From Bacteroidota bacterium (GTDB lineage Bacteria; Bacteroidota; Bacteroidia; Flavobacteriales; Flavobacteriaceae): 64,000 nt of DNA. Of the stretch, positions 1 to 9,002 are shown piece after piece; position 1 is the stretch's first letter; each line of letters starts with the position of its first letter. The notes under the pieces are model-generated. The model ran no database searches. It saw only the letters and a program-made list of their open reading frames with translations, and was not told where the DNA came from. The position numbers were made by a program, and so were the translations under genes. The stretch is taken from the NCBI GenBank assembly GCA_947447375.1, contig CANFJB010000002.1, forward strand, positions 124,001 to 188,000, read 5' to 3'.

Positions 1-3000
1 GCAAAGGTAAGGTTTGTCGGTTTAAAATTTCAATGCTATTGAGATATTCTTGCAAATTCACGGGAAGCGGTTTGCTTTGATTGTTGAATTCTTTTTGGTT
101 GGTTTGCGATTGGCGCTTCTTTTCCTCGCCTTGTTGTTGGGTTGCTTTTTCCAATTTCAACAGCTCGTATTGCAAGTTCAATATTTTTTGAAGCGTCTCG
201 TTATTAAAGCCTTTATTTAATAATTGCTTTTCGATTTGCTTCATTTGCTCAACTGCATTTTTTCCGTTTCCGCCCATTCCTTCTTTATTTAAAGCGTTTT
301 CCAACGACTCGCGAAGTTGCTTTTGCTCTTGGTAAATTTTCATGATTTCTCCTGCTTTTCCTTCGCCGTCTTCGCCATTTTCCCCGCTTGGCGTGTTTCC
401 GTTTCCTGATTTCCCATCGCCTTTGGACTTGCCTTTTTCGCCTTCGCCGGGCTTGGTTCCTTCCCCAGGCTTATCGCCTTTTTTCATTCCGTCTTTCATC
501 TTTTCGCCAAGTCCCTGTTGCTTTTTGATAATATCTGGGAGTTGCATTCCTGATCCCTGGCCTTTTCCTGGTTTGGGTTTACCTCCTTTACCAGAGCCCG
601 ACATTTTCATTTCAGACTGCATGTTATTTAACGCATCACTTAGAAAATCAGCTAGTTTATTTGAAGCAGAAATTGCGTATTGCTGGTGAGAAAGGCCTTT
701 TGGGATTTGAGAATCTACAAAACTATCAAGCGCTTTGTCTATATTATAATGTACATTTCCAATTTCTTTGGTGACGTTTTCAGCGATTTTTGGGTTTCTT
801 AATGACATTGCAAACAAGCTGTCGTCAACATGCTTGAACTGTTGTTTTAAGTTTTGCTGGATTTTTAAATCCTTATTAAATGAAGGCGAACCTCGTTTTA
901 ATCCTTTAAATTGCTTCATTAAATCCTCTTGAGAAAAAGAATAAGCAAGCAAATTATCTAATATTTGGCGGAGCATTTTCACGTCCTCCTCTAGCTGATC
1001 CATTTCTGCGGCTGCCATTCCTTCCATCATCTCGCCGCTCATTTCTTTCATTTTCTTTGAAGCGCTTTTCTGCTTTGGCTTGGCCTTTGACTGGTTTTGT
1101 TTTTGTAATTCGTCAGCAGCTTTTTTCAAATCCTCGTCAATGTTTTTTTGTTTTTCGGCATCTTTCGGAAGATCAACAGGCGATTTTAACTCCTTGTTTT
1201 CTTTCTCCAAATCTTTTAAATCCTGTTGGATTTTATCAAACTCTTTATTGATCGCTTCTTGCTTTTCAACTTGATTTTCTTTTTCGCTTTCGGCTAATTT
1301 ATCCTGCTTGTCAGCCAATTTATTAAGGTTGTCGGCAATTTGTTCGGCCTTTTTCTCAACGTAATATTTCTTGGTAAGCTCAACTAATTGCTCCAAAGTT
1401 TTAGTTTGATCTTTGGTAATTTGTTTGAATTTTTCTAATTTTTCAAACAATTCTTCGTTCTTAATTTTGTCGTTTAGTTCTTTAAGCTCGTCTAAAAGTT
1501 TCTTGTTTTTTTCTAATTCTTTGTCTGCGTTTTCCAGTCTTTTCTGAAGTTCTTCTTTAAATTCGTCTTTTTTATCGGACTTGAATTTATCTAAGTTTTC
1601 TTCCATTTTTTTAGAAAACTCCTTCATGATTTCGTCTTGTTGCTTTTGACGTTTAATAAAATCGTTGATTTTTTGTTGGTCTTTAAACTCCAAAGTTTCT
1701 TTCTCCTTGCCGTTTTTTTGCAACTTTTCAATTTCTGAAATTTGCTTGTCTTGGTTTTTCAACGACTTTTCTAAACTGTTGATGTTGTTGTTTTGCTCTT
1801 GCAAAATTTGCTCTTCCTTTTCTTGATCGGTCGCGATTCTATTGTAAAATACTGCCGATTTAGAGCTTTTATAATTATGAATAGCATCGTTATCAAAAAC
1901 TTCAAAATAATATTCATAAGCAATTCCTTGCTCTACCGGAAGGTTGCTTGGAAACGCAAATACAAATTGATCGTAAATATCTTTTTTAACTGAAACAAAA
2001 CCTCTTTTTTGAGTTTGAGGCTTGTCCTTTTCGTAATAAACAATTTGCAGTTTGCTGAGCCCATAATCATCGGAAACCTGGCCCAAAACATAGTTTTTAG
2101 AAACCTTCAAACTATCTGGCGCGTTATTCACATTGATTGTTGGAAATTGATCTTTTATAACCGATATCTGATAACTTAATCGTTCGTAATCTTTAACTTT
2201 ATTATTCGAAGTTATGATATTGTATTCTGTGTTTTGAGAAATATTTTTAGATAATTTGAATAGGTTCTCTTGTTTGAAAAAAGAAAAATTAGATTTTGTG
2301 TCGGTCCAATTTACGCTTTGGGTTGCAACGGTATTCATTTTCCAAGTTACGGTTGTGCCCTCAGGAATAACGGCATTACCAGTTCCTTTTATCGTTTCCG
2401 CTTTCTTATTTAAATAGGAAGGAAAATTTAGCGTCATTTCTAAATTAGTGATTGCAGGAACCGTAACTACATTTAACTCATATTCCAAAGACGAAACTTC
2501 TCCAGCTTCCATAAAAAAGGAAACATTGGAATTTGGTTTTTCAATTTTATATTCAAATTCTCCACGGCCATTGCTTTCCATAAAGTAACTTTCCGAACCG
2601 ATATTTATCATAACAGTTTCGGGGATTATCTTCCCTTCCGATTTTACTTTGATGATAAAATCTTTGTTTTGTTCGGTTTGCAATTCCTTATTTAATACTA
2701 CCAATTTGAAAGGCGCTGGCGGTAAAAATTGCTTTTTAAAATTTACCACTCGTTCAAAACTTTGAGAAATTACATAGCTGTTTCCTGAAACATAGAAAAA
2801 CAAGAAAAACAAAATCGGGAGAATGGCTAATGGTAAATATTTCTTGTTAACATTGAAATTTATCGCGTTACTAAACGGAATTGGGCTTAGTAATTTTGCT
2901 TTTTGTTCGATGGAAGCTAAAAGTAATTCCGATTTATCCTGATTGTTGTTTTCTGAAAGCTGAAGGAAATTGATTAATTTATCGCTTACTTCAGTGAAAT

Positions 3001-3298
3001 GCGTTCCTATAATTGAGGACGCTTCTTCAAAATTAATTCCCTTTTGAAGTTTTAATAATTTAAATATTGGAAACGCGACAAATCTAACAAGTAAGAAGCT
3101 TTCAACTAAAACGAAAAGGACAAACAATATCGTTCTTCCCATTGGTTTCAACCAAAGGAAATATTCTATAAAAAGGGTAAACAGGAAATAAATTAACCCT
3201 AAACCGATAAAAAATATCAAGCCGCGAATTAATTCATTTGTATAATACTTTTTTATAAAAGTTTCTAATTTTAGAAAAATAGATTTTGACTGCTCCAA
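1..3298 (-). CDS. DUF4175-type large membrane protein, 3' end outside window
   Basis: A continuous minus-strand reading frame covers the first 3.3 kb and leaves the window without a stop. The N-terminus has two hydrophobic segments (around residues 25-45 and 50-70), then a third near residue 150. A beta-rich periplasmic-type region follows. After about residue 480 there is a very long Lys/Glu/Gln coiled coil, and towards the window edge a Gly/Lys/Pro-rich low-complexity stretch (KPGKGQGSG type). This order matches the Flavobacteriaceae DUF4175 family of about 1100 residues; function unknown. No ATG exists before the first membrane segment. I chose TTG at 3298 (ILEQSKSIF follows the start), with an in-frame stop upstream near 3340 and a TAAATTTG promoter 35 bases upstream. 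The start is uncertain. Confidence 0.75.
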   Translation of the reverse strand, partial: MEQSKSIFLKLETFIKKYYTNELIRGLIFFIGLGLIYFLFTLFIEYFLWLKPMGRTILFVLFVLVESFLLVRFVAFPIFKLLKLQKGINFEEASSIIGTHFTEVSDKLINFLQLSENNNQDKSELLLASIEQKAKLLSPIPFSNAINFNVNKKYLPLAILPILFFLFFYVSGNSYVISQSFERVVNFKKQFLPPAPFKLVVLNKELQTEQNKDFIIKVKSEGKIIPETVMINIGSESYFMESNGRGEFEYKIEKPNSNVSFFMEAGEVSSLEYELNVVTVPAITNLEMTLNFPSYLNKKAETIKGTGNAVIPEGTTVTWKMNTVATQSVNWTDTKSNFSFFKQENLFKLSKNISQNTEYNIITSNNKVKDYERLSYQISVIKDQFPTINVNNAPDSLKVSKNYVLGQVSDDYGLSKLQIVYYEKDKPQTQKRGFVSVKKDIYDQFVFAFPSNLPVEQGIAYEYYFEVFDNDAIHNYKSSKSAVFYNRIATDQEKEEQILQEQNNNINSLEKSLKNQDKQISEIEKLQKNGKEKETLEFKDQQKINDFIKRQKQQDEIMKEFSKKMEENLDKFKSDKKDEFKEELQKRLENADKELEKNKKLLDELKELNDKIKNEELFEKLEKFKQITKDQTKTLEQLVELTKKYYVEKKAEQIADNLNKLADKQDKLAESEKENQVEKQEAINKEFDKIQQDLKDLEKENKELKSPVDLPKDAEKQKNIDEDLKKAADELQKQNQSKAKPKQKSASKKMKEMSGEMMEGMAAAEMDQLEEDVKMLRQILDNLLAYSFSQEDLMKQFKGLKRGSPSFNKDLKIQQNLKQQFKHVDDSLFAMSLRNPKIAENVTKEIGNVHYNIDKALDSFVDSQIPKGLSHQQYAISASNKLADFLSDALNNMQSEMKMSGSGKGGKPKPGKGQGSGMQLPDIIKKQQGLGEKMKDGMKKGDKPGEGTKPGEGEKGKSKGDGKSGNGNTPSGENGEDGEGKAGEIMKIYQEQKQLRESLENALNKEGMGGNGKNAVEQMKQIEKQLLNKGFNNETLQKILNLQYELLKLEKATQQQGEEKKRQSQTNQKEFNNQSKPLPVNLQEYLNSIEILNRQTLPL

Positions 3299-3332
3299 AA
3301 TTTGCTGCTTGTTTAAATGCCCGTCAAAAGTA

Positions 3333-3340
3333 CAAATTTA
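3333..3340 (-). promoter_or_regulatory. TAAATTTG -7 element of the DUF4175 gene
   Basis: Matches the Bacteroidetes TAnnTTTG consensus on the minus strand, about 35 bases before the proposed TTG start. No clear -33 TTG was seen. Confidence 0.5.
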
Positions 3341-3381
3341 TCTTAATTAGAAAACGTTAAAAGTTTCGAAGACCTACATAG

Positions 3382-3411
3382 TTGGAGATTACATAAGTTT
3401 TAGTAATTTTA
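3382..3411 (+). promoter_or_regulatory. Possible promoter of the AlkB-like gene
   Basis: TTG at 3382-3384, a 19-base spacer, then TAATTTTA at 3404-3411, which is one mismatch from TAnnTTTG. The ATG follows 18 bases later. Confidence 0.35.
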
Positions 3412-3428
3412 GAAAAAAATTATTGATT

Positions 3429-4457
3429 ATGAAATATTTATGGGCTTATAGCATTCCTGTTGTTGGTGTTTTAGGTATTTATTTTGGAGGGTATTGGTCT
3501 TTTTCGGCATTACTTTTTGCTTTTGTTGTGATTCCGTTTCTAGAATTACTCTTACCGATTGACGAAAAAAATTATGACGAGGAAGTCGTTTCTGAAAGAT
3601 TAACAAATAAATTATTTGATGTTTTACTGTACTTAAATGTACCAATAGTTTATGGAGCGCTATTGTTTTGTTTGTATAAAATTACTCAGATAAATTTGTC
3701 CCTATCTGAAATTATGGGAATCACCATAAGTCTGGGAATTATTCTTGGAGCTAACGGAATAAATGTAGCGCACGAATTAGGTCATAGAACAACTCTTTTT
3801 GAAAAAATACTTGGAAAAACACTTTTAATTCCAAGCCATTATACGCATTTTTTTATTGAGCACAACCACGGGCATCATTTGCATGTTTCAACTCCTGAAG
3901 ATCCGTCAACGGCAGCATACAATCAAAATCTATATGCTTTTTGGTTTCAAACCGTGACAGGGACGTATAAAAAGGCGTGGGAAATTCAAAAAAAATTAAA
4001 CACCATAAATAATGTGTCATACTTTTCTTTAAAAAATGATATGTTTTGGTTTACAATTATTCAAATTAGTTATTTAATTATTATCTATATTATCTTTGGA
4101 GTTAAAGGATTTTTGTTGGCGTCTTTTGCCGGGATAGTTGGTTTCCTTTTGTTAGAAACCATCAATTATATTGAGCATTATGGATTAAAAAGAAACCGGC
4201 TAGCCTCCGGAAGATTTGAACGTGTAACCGAGAAACATTCGTGGAATTCAAATCATGTTTTAGGAAGAATTATTCTTTATGAGCTCACACGTCACAGTGA
4301 TCACCATTATAAATCTCAAAAGAAATATCAAATTCTGGAATATCATGATGTTTCGCCACAAATGCCTTATGGTTACCCAACATCGATGGTTTTATCTTTT
4401 TTTCCGCCGCTTTGGTTTAAGGTTATGAATAAAAGAGTTCCACTAGAAATGAAGTAG
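3429..4457 (+). CDS. AlkB-like membrane di-iron hydroxylase (alkane 1-monooxygenase family)
   Basis: Integral-membrane non-haem di-iron oxygenase of the fatty-acid desaturase/hydroxylase superfamily. All histidine boxes are visible: HELGH near residue 115, HNHGHH near 145, the AlkB signature NYIEHYGL near 246 and RHSDHH near 288. Five to six hydrophobic segments surround them. In characterised AlkB proteins these histidines hold two irons that hydroxylate terminal methyl groups of alkanes or fatty acyl chains, using electrons from a rubredoxin. No rubredoxin or alkane gene is adjacent, so the substrate here is open; a lipid is as likely as an alkane. I start at ATG 3429 rather than at TTG two codons upstream. 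Length of 342 residues is slightly short of the roughly 400 of Pseudomonas AlkB. Confidence 0.85.
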   Translation: MKYLWAYSIPVVGVLGIYFGGYWSFSALLFAFVVIPFLELLLPIDEKNYDEEVVSERLTNKLFDVLLYLNVPIVYGALLFCLYKITQINLSLSEIMGITISLGIILGANGINVAHELGHRTTLFEKILGKTLLIPSHYTHFFIEHNHGHHLHVSTPEDPSTAAYNQNLYAFWFQTVTGTYKKAWEIQKKLNTINNVSYFSLKNDMFWFTIIQISYLIIIYIIFGVKGFLLASFAGIVGFLLLETINYIEHYGLKRNRLASGRFERVTEKHSWNSNHVLGRIILYELTRHSDHHYKSQKKYQILEYHDVSPQMPYGYPTSMVLSFFPPLWFKVMNKRVPLEMK

Positions 4458-4487
4458 CTGTTGTTTTCATTTCCTTTTTTAATGAAA

Positions 4488-4522
4488 AACTCCTAACTGC
4501 CAACTCCTAACTGCCAACTTCT
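4488..4522 (+). repeat. Heptamer tandem repeat, five units
   Basis: Five consecutive 7-mers of consensus AACTnCY: AACTCCT, AACTGCC, AACTCCT, AACTGCC, AACTTCT. It fills the spacer between the AlkB-like gene and the gltX promoter. Confidence 0.8.
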
Positions 4523-4525
4523 AGT

Positions 4526-4533
4526 TATCTTTG
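4526..4533 (+). promoter_or_regulatory. TATCTTTG -7 element of gltX
   Basis: Exact TAnnTTTG match 16 bases before the gltX ATG. The surrounding TTATCTTTGCTAAAA is identical to the glnS promoter. Confidence 0.65.
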
Positions 4534-4549
4534 CTAAAAATTTATAAAA

Positions 4550-6055
4550 ATGTCAAAGCAAGTTCGTGTTCGTTTTGCGCCAAGCCCTACAGGACCATTA
4601 CATATTGGAGGGGTACGCACCGCGTTATTTAATTATTTATTTGCAAAAAAAAATGGCGGTGTTTTCTTTTTAAGGATTGAAGATACCGATCAAAATAGAT
4701 TTGTTCCAGGTGCTGAAAGTTATATTTTGGAAGCTTTGGAATGGCTAGGGATTTCACCTGATGAAACGATTGGAAAAAATGAAAAATTTGGACCTTATCG
4801 TCAAAGTGAAAGAAAGCATTTATACAAACAATATGCAGATCAGTTGATAAATTCCGGTTGGGCGTATTATGCTTTTGATACCGCTGAAGCCTTGGATTTA
4901 CATAGAAAACAGCATGAAGAACAAGGAAAAACATTTATTTACAACCATCATAATCGAGAAAAATTAGATACTTCTTTAGTTATTTCAAATGAAGAAACGG
5001 AAAAGAGAATTGCAAATGGCGAGGAATATGTAATCCGTTTTAAAACTCCCGTTGATGAGACTTTGCACTTGAACGACATCATTCGTGGGGAAGTAAAATT
5101 TGAAACTAATTTATTAGACGATAAGGTTTTATTTAAAAGCGATGGAATGCCAACTTACCATTTAGCGAATATTGTGGACGATCATTTAATGGAAACTTCA
5201 CACGTAATTCGTGGGGAAGAATGGTTGCCATCAATGCCTTTACACGTTTTATTGTACCGTGCATTGGGTTGGGAAACGCCAGAATTTGCTCATTTGCCAC
5301 TAATTTTAAAACCTATCGGGAACGGGAAATTATCCAAACGTGATGGGGACAAATTAGGCTTTCCGGTATTCCCTTTAGAATGGAAAACAGACGAAGGGAT
5401 TTCTTCAGGTTATAGAGAATCGGGGTTTTATCCTGAGGCGGTAATTAACTTTTTGGCATTATTAGGGTGGAATGACGGTACTGAACAAGAATTATTTTCG
5501 TTAGAAGAATTAGTGAACAAATTCGATTTAAATCGTGTTCATAAAGCGGGCGCAAAATTTGATCCTGAAAAAAACAAATGGTTCAATCATCATTATTTAC
5601 AAATGCAAAGCGATTCTGATTTAGCAAAATCGTATGCACCGTTTTTAGAGTCGAAAGGAATTTCTATTTCTGAAGATCGATTAACAAAATTAGTTTCCTT
5701 AATAAAAGAACGTGCAAATTTCGTTTCAGAATTTTGGTCGCTTTCCGATTATTTTTTCGAAGCGCCAACATCCTACGATGAAAAAGCTACAAAAAACTGG
5801 AAAGAAGATACTGGCGATTTAATGAAACAATTAATTATTGTTTTGGAAGGTATTGAGGATTTTTCTTCAGAGAAAATTGAAACCATCGTAAAAGACTGGA
5901 TGACCGAAAATGAAATTGGAATGGGAAAAATTATGCAACCGTTTCGATTGAGTTTGGTTGGCGCATTAAAAGGACCGCATCTTTTTGATATTGCCGCTTT
6001 TATTGGAAAACAAGAAACGATCAGCCGAATTCAAAAAGCAATTTCGGTTTTATAG
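4550..6055 (+). CDS. gltX: Glutamate--tRNA ligase
   Basis: Class I aminoacyl-tRNA synthetase that charges tRNA-Glu with glutamate in the cytoplasm. The Rossmann catalytic core carries the HIGH-type motif (PLHIGG, residues 16-21) and the KMSKS-type motif (KLSKRDG, about residues 250-256). The C-terminal half is the helical anticodon-binding domain. The length of 501 residues is normal for the Bacteroidetes enzyme. The window also encodes a separate GlnS, so Gln-tRNA can be made directly by GlnS rather than only through Glu-tRNA(Gln) transamidation. It converges with glnS, with a shared terminator between them. Confidence 0.97.
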   Translation: MSKQVRVRFAPSPTGPLHIGGVRTALFNYLFAKKNGGVFFLRIEDTDQNRFVPGAESYILEALEWLGISPDETIGKNEKFGPYRQSERKHLYKQYADQLINSGWAYYAFDTAEALDLHRKQHEEQGKTFIYNHHNREKLDTSLVISNEETEKRIANGEEYVIRFKTPVDETLHLNDIIRGEVKFETNLLDDKVLFKSDGMPTYHLANIVDDHLMETSHVIRGEEWLPSMPLHVLLYRALGWETPEFAHLPLILKPIGNGKLSKRDGDKLGFPVFPLEWKTDEGISSGYRESGFYPEAVINFLALLGWNDGTEQELFSLEELVNKFDLNRVHKAGAKFDPEKNKWFNHHYLQMQSDSDLAKSYAPFLESKGISISEDRLTKLVSLIKERANFVSEFWSLSDYFFEAPTSYDEKATKNWKEDTGDLMKQLIIVLEGIEDFSSEKIETIVKDWMTENEIGMGKIMQPFRLSLVGALKGPHLFDIAAFIGKQETISRIQKAISVL

Positions 6056-6243
6056 GTTGGTTTTGGAAAACTAAAGAAAATTTAGTCAAAACTTAAAATA
6101 AAAGCGCAGAATTAATTGTTTTTAAAAAGATAAGGGATTTTCCCTAAAAATTAAAAACCCGCTTTAAAACTCAGCTATTAAAGCCAATTTTAATCATTCA
6201 AATTGATAGCTCAACTTCATTCGATAGTTAAAATCAATAATAG

Positions 6244-6270
6244 AAAAAGCGCCTCATTTGGGCGCTTTTT
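6244..6270. terminator. Bidirectional rho-independent terminator, gltX/glnS
   Basis: Perfect inverted repeat AAAAAGCGCC / GGCGCTTTTT with a 7-base loop, A-run on one side and T-run on the other. It can end both gltX and the oppositely directed glnS. A weaker hairpin (AGGGA-TTT-TCCCT) lies near 6132-6145. Confidence 0.85.
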
Positions 6271-6288
6271 TATTTGGAATAAAAATTA

Positions 6289-8400
6289 TTATTTCAATTC
6301 TTCTAAAACTTTTTCATTTTTTTCAGCTAGTCTTAATTCAGAAAGTTGCGAATTAAAATCGTTAAAATTCTCGATATCGTTTTTCAAGTTGCGAATTGCA
6401 AAAATTCGAACTGCCGGCATTTGGCTTTTTAACGACATGGAATATAATTTCGTCAAAACTTCAGAATCGATATCTTTAAAATTTACTTTATCAGAAAAAT
6501 GTAAAATCAAATTTGAAAATAATAACGCATTATTATCGTTTTTCACGTTTTTAATAATCGTTTGGCAAATCAAACTGAAATTATCGATGCTTTTTATAGT
6601 TTCAATTATGGCGTCCAGAGTACCATTTGCAACAGCATCGTCTTTTTCTTTTACAAATTTATTAATCTCTTTTTGCATCGACATCAATAAATTTTCTTCT
6701 TTTTTGCCTTTTTCTTCCCAAGCGTCTTTCAATCCAACGGTTCGGTTGAATACCAGTTTTTCAGTGGTTGAATCCTTATCAACATTGAAATAACCCATGC
6801 GTTGGAATTGGAATTTATCTCCTAGTTTTACGGTTACCAAACTCGGTTCTACAAAACCTTTTACGATTTGTAAAGAATTAGAATTCATAAATTCTAGGAA
6901 GTTTTTTTCTTTGTGACTGTCTGGCGCTTCATCAATAAACAAACGATCGTACATTCTAACTTCAGCTGGAATAGCATGCTTAATCGAAACCCAATGTAAG
7001 GTTCCTGCCACTTTTCTCTGACTTGCTTCGCTTCCGCTTCCGCTTCGACTATCGCTGTCGTAAGTAACGTGAATTTCGGTAATATTACCTGCCGCATCTT
7101 TTACAACGCTTTCCCCTTTAATGATATACGCATTTTTCAAACGCACTTCTCTGCCTAAAGACAAACGGAAAAATTTAGCAGGCGCTTCTTCTAAAAAGTC
7201 TTCTCTTTCAATATATATTTCTCTTGAAAACGGTACTTTTCTATAACCTGCACTTTCATCTTCTTGGTTGTTTTCGGCGTCTAATAATTCTTCTTTTCCT
7301 TCAGGATAATTGGTAATTACCACTTTCACGGGGTCTAAAACGGCCATAACTCGAGGCGCGGTTTTATTTAAATCTTCGCGCAAACAAAATTCTAAAAGCG
7401 AAACATCAATTACATTTTCGCGTTTTGCAACTCCAATAGTTTCGCAGAATTTACGAATAGAATTCGCGGTATATCCACGTCTTCTCAATCCTGAAATGGT
7501 TGGCATTCTAGGATCGTCCCAACCGTTTACAATATTTTCTTGAACTAATTGTAGAAGTTTACGCTTACTCATTACGGTATAATTCAGGTTCAATCTTGCA
7601 AATTCGTATTGGTTAGGTCTTACTTTATATATGTTAGACACTGAACTTGATTCAGTGTAAATCTGATCTAATAACCAGTTGTACAATTCTCGGTGCATTA
7701 CAAATTCGAGTGTGCAAATAGAATGTGAAATTTGCTCAATATAATCACTTTCACCATGAGCGTAATCGTACATTGGATAGATTTTCCAATCGTTTCCAGT
7801 TCTGTGGTGATGGCGGTGTAAAATACGATACATCAATGGATCGCGCATCAACATATTGGTAGATTTCATGTCAATTTTAGCTCTCAAAACATGACTTCCT
7901 TCTGGGAAATCACCATTTTTCATGGCTTCAAATAAAGATAAATTTTCTTCTATCGAACGATTTCTGTAGGGTCCATCAACTCCTGGTTGTGTAGGTGTTC
8001 CTTTTTGAGCAGCCATTTCTTCAGAAGATTGACTGTCAACATAAGCCTTTCCTTTTTTGATCATTTCAACTGCCCAATCGTATAATTGTTGGAAATAATC
8101 TGACGCATATCTTTCTTCAGCCCATTGAAAACCAAGCCATTGTAAATCTTCTTTTATAGCATCAACATATTCTTGCTCTTCTTTTGCGGGATTGGTATCG
8201 TCAAAACGCAGATTTACCGGCGCATTATAACGCAATCCTAATCCAAAATTCAAGCAAATTGATTTGGCATGGCCAATATGTAGATAACCGTTGGGTTCTG
8301 GTGGAAAACGAAAACGTAATTTATCTTGAGGAAAACCGCTAGTTAAGCTGTCTTCTATAATTTGTTCAATAAAATGAAGCGATTTATCTTCGGTTGACAT
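6289..8400 (-). CDS. glnS: Glutamine--tRNA ligase with a C-terminal extension
   Basis: Class I synthetase charging tRNA-Gln. HIGH is exact (residues 41-44, in NGYLHIGHAKS) and the KMSKS motif appears as VMSKR near residue 276. The catalytic core and the two beta-barrel anticodon domains run to about residue 563, ending in NRTVGLKDAW, where E. coli-type enzymes stop. About 140 further residues follow. They are Lys/Glu-rich and look all-helical (for example AVRIFAIRNLKND), somewhat like HEAT-type helices. Some bacterial GlnS proteins carry a C-terminal YqeY/GatB-like tail; I cannot confirm that this is one. Start ATG lies 19 bases after the promoter element. Confidence 0.95.
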   Translation of the reverse strand: MSTEDKSLHFIEQIIEDSLTSGFPQDKLRFRFPPEPNGYLHIGHAKSICLNFGLGLRYNAPVNLRFDDTNPAKEEQEYVDAIKEDLQWLGFQWAEERYASDYFQQLYDWAVEMIKKGKAYVDSQSSEEMAAQKGTPTQPGVDGPYRNRSIEENLSLFEAMKNGDFPEGSHVLRAKIDMKSTNMLMRDPLMYRILHRHHHRTGNDWKIYPMYDYAHGESDYIEQISHSICTLEFVMHRELYNWLLDQIYTESSSVSNIYKVRPNQYEFARLNLNYTVMSKRKLLQLVQENIVNGWDDPRMPTISGLRRRGYTANSIRKFCETIGVAKRENVIDVSLLEFCLREDLNKTAPRVMAVLDPVKVVITNYPEGKEELLDAENNQEDESAGYRKVPFSREIYIEREDFLEEAPAKFFRLSLGREVRLKNAYIIKGESVVKDAAGNITEIHVTYDSDSRSGSGSEASQRKVAGTLHWVSIKHAIPAEVRMYDRLFIDEAPDSHKEKNFLEFMNSNSLQIVKGFVEPSLVTVKLGDKFQFQRMGYFNVDKDSTTEKLVFNRTVGLKDAWEEKGKKEENLLMSMQKEINKFVKEKDDAVANGTLDAIIETIKSIDNFSLICQTIIKNVKNDNNALLFSNLILHFSDKVNFKDIDSEVLTKLYSMSLKSQMPAVRIFAIRNLKNDIENFNDFNSQLSELRLAEKNEKVLEELK

Positions 8401-8419
8401 ATTTTTTATTTAATTTTAG

Positions 8420-8427
8420 CAAAGATA
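8420..8427 (-). promoter_or_regulatory. TATCTTTG -7 element of glnS
   Basis: Exact TAnnTTTG match on the minus strand, 19 bases before the glnS ATG. It shares the 15-base word TTATCTTTGCTAAAA with gltX. Confidence 0.65.
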
Positions 8428-8439
8428 AATATAAACTCT

Positions 8440-8471
8440 TTGATTTGGTTAATCGTTGATTTGGTAATTTG
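8440..8471 (+). repeat. 16-nt word repeat, two units
   Basis: TTGATTTGGTTAATCG followed directly by TTGATTTGGTAATTTG. It lies upstream of the glnS promoter and forms an imperfect inverted partner to the 16-nt repeat at 8510-8541. Confidence 0.7.
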
Positions 8472-8509
8472 AAAATTTGTGCAAAAAAATTCAATTCCAG
8501 CTCCTTTTT

Positions 8510-8541
8510 CCGATTAAACAAATAACCGAATAAACAAATTA
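8510..8541 (+). repeat. 16-nt word repeat, two units
   Basis: CCGATTAAACAAATAA followed by CCGAATAAACAAATTA, ending just before the folB start. The second unit and its flanks recur exactly (20 bases, 8524-8543) in the atpB-atpE spacer. Confidence 0.75.
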
Positions 8542-8549
8542 CCATTATT

Positions 8550-8909
8550 ATGGGTACTATAAAATTACAAAACATAAGAACGTTTTCCTTTCACGGTTGT
8601 TTGGTTGAAGAAAGTAAAATAGGTTCCAATTACTCGGTTGATTTAGAAATTAAAACTGATTTAAGGAAATCTTGCCTTTCAGACGACCTAAAAGACACGG
8701 TTGATTATGTGTTGTTGAACCGAATTGTGGTGGAGGAAATGGCAATCCGATCGAATTTATTAGAGCATGTAGGACACAGAATTATTGTGAGAACTTTTGC
8801 TGAAATCCCTTCTGTTTCAAGAATACTATTGCGGGTTTCTAAATTAAATCCTCCAATTGGTGGTGACGTTGAGGCGGTTACGATTGAGTTGGAAGAATAT
8901 AGAAATTAG
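8550..8909 (+). CDS. folB: Dihydroneopterin aldolase
   Basis: Folate-pathway enzyme that converts 7,8-dihydroneopterin to 6-hydroxymethyl-dihydropterin and glycolaldehyde. The length of 119 residues fits the single-domain FolB fold. The start IKLQNIRTFSFHGCLVEES is the typical first beta strand and loop. LEHVGHRI near residue 69 and PPIGGDVEAVTIELE at the C-terminus match the family. The gene stands alone between divergent glnS and a tRNA gene. No clear TAnnTTTG promoter precedes it; the spacer holds the 16-nt word repeats. Confidence 0.92.
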   Translation: MGTIKLQNIRTFSFHGCLVEESKIGSNYSVDLEIKTDLRKSCLSDDLKDTVDYVLLNRIVVEEMAIRSNLLEHVGHRIIVRTFAEIPSVSRILLRVSKLNPPIGGDVEAVTIELEEYRN

Positions 8910-8945
8910 GTTTTAGGTGAATAAATATCAAATAGTGATTTTTTT

Positions 8946-8974
8946 AAACTTTAAACTTTAAATTTTTAAACTTT
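8946..8974 (+). repeat. AT-rich heptamer repeat before tRNA-Cys
   Basis: AAACTTT, AAACTTT, AAATTTT, a single T, then AAACTTT. Same period as the repeats at 4488 and 46098, but low complexity makes it weaker. Confidence 0.5.
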
Positions 8975-8978
8975 TTGC

Positions 8979-8986
8979 TATATTTG
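8979..8986 (+). promoter_or_regulatory. TATATTTG -7 element of tRNA-Cys
   Basis: Exact TAnnTTTG match 16 bases before the mature tRNA 5' end, so the primary transcript has only a short leader. Confidence 0.6.
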
Positions 8987-9002
8987 CAATCCGTTAAATA
9001 AT

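Noticed and set aside
342..689. Plus-strand 115-residue frame, extremely Pro/Phe/Ser-rich
   Set aside because: It is the complement of the Gly/Lys/Pro-rich, coiled-coil part of the DUF4175 gene and shows no start context or independent motif.
4461..4490. Hairpin GTTTTCATT / AATGAAAAAC after the AlkB-like gene
   Set aside because: One bulge and no T-run; too weak to call a terminator.
6203..6793. Plus-strand 196-residue frame over the end of glnS
   Set aside because: Complement of the glnS C-terminal extension. I considered whether it, and not the extension, is real, but the extension is continuous in frame with glnS and has normal composition.
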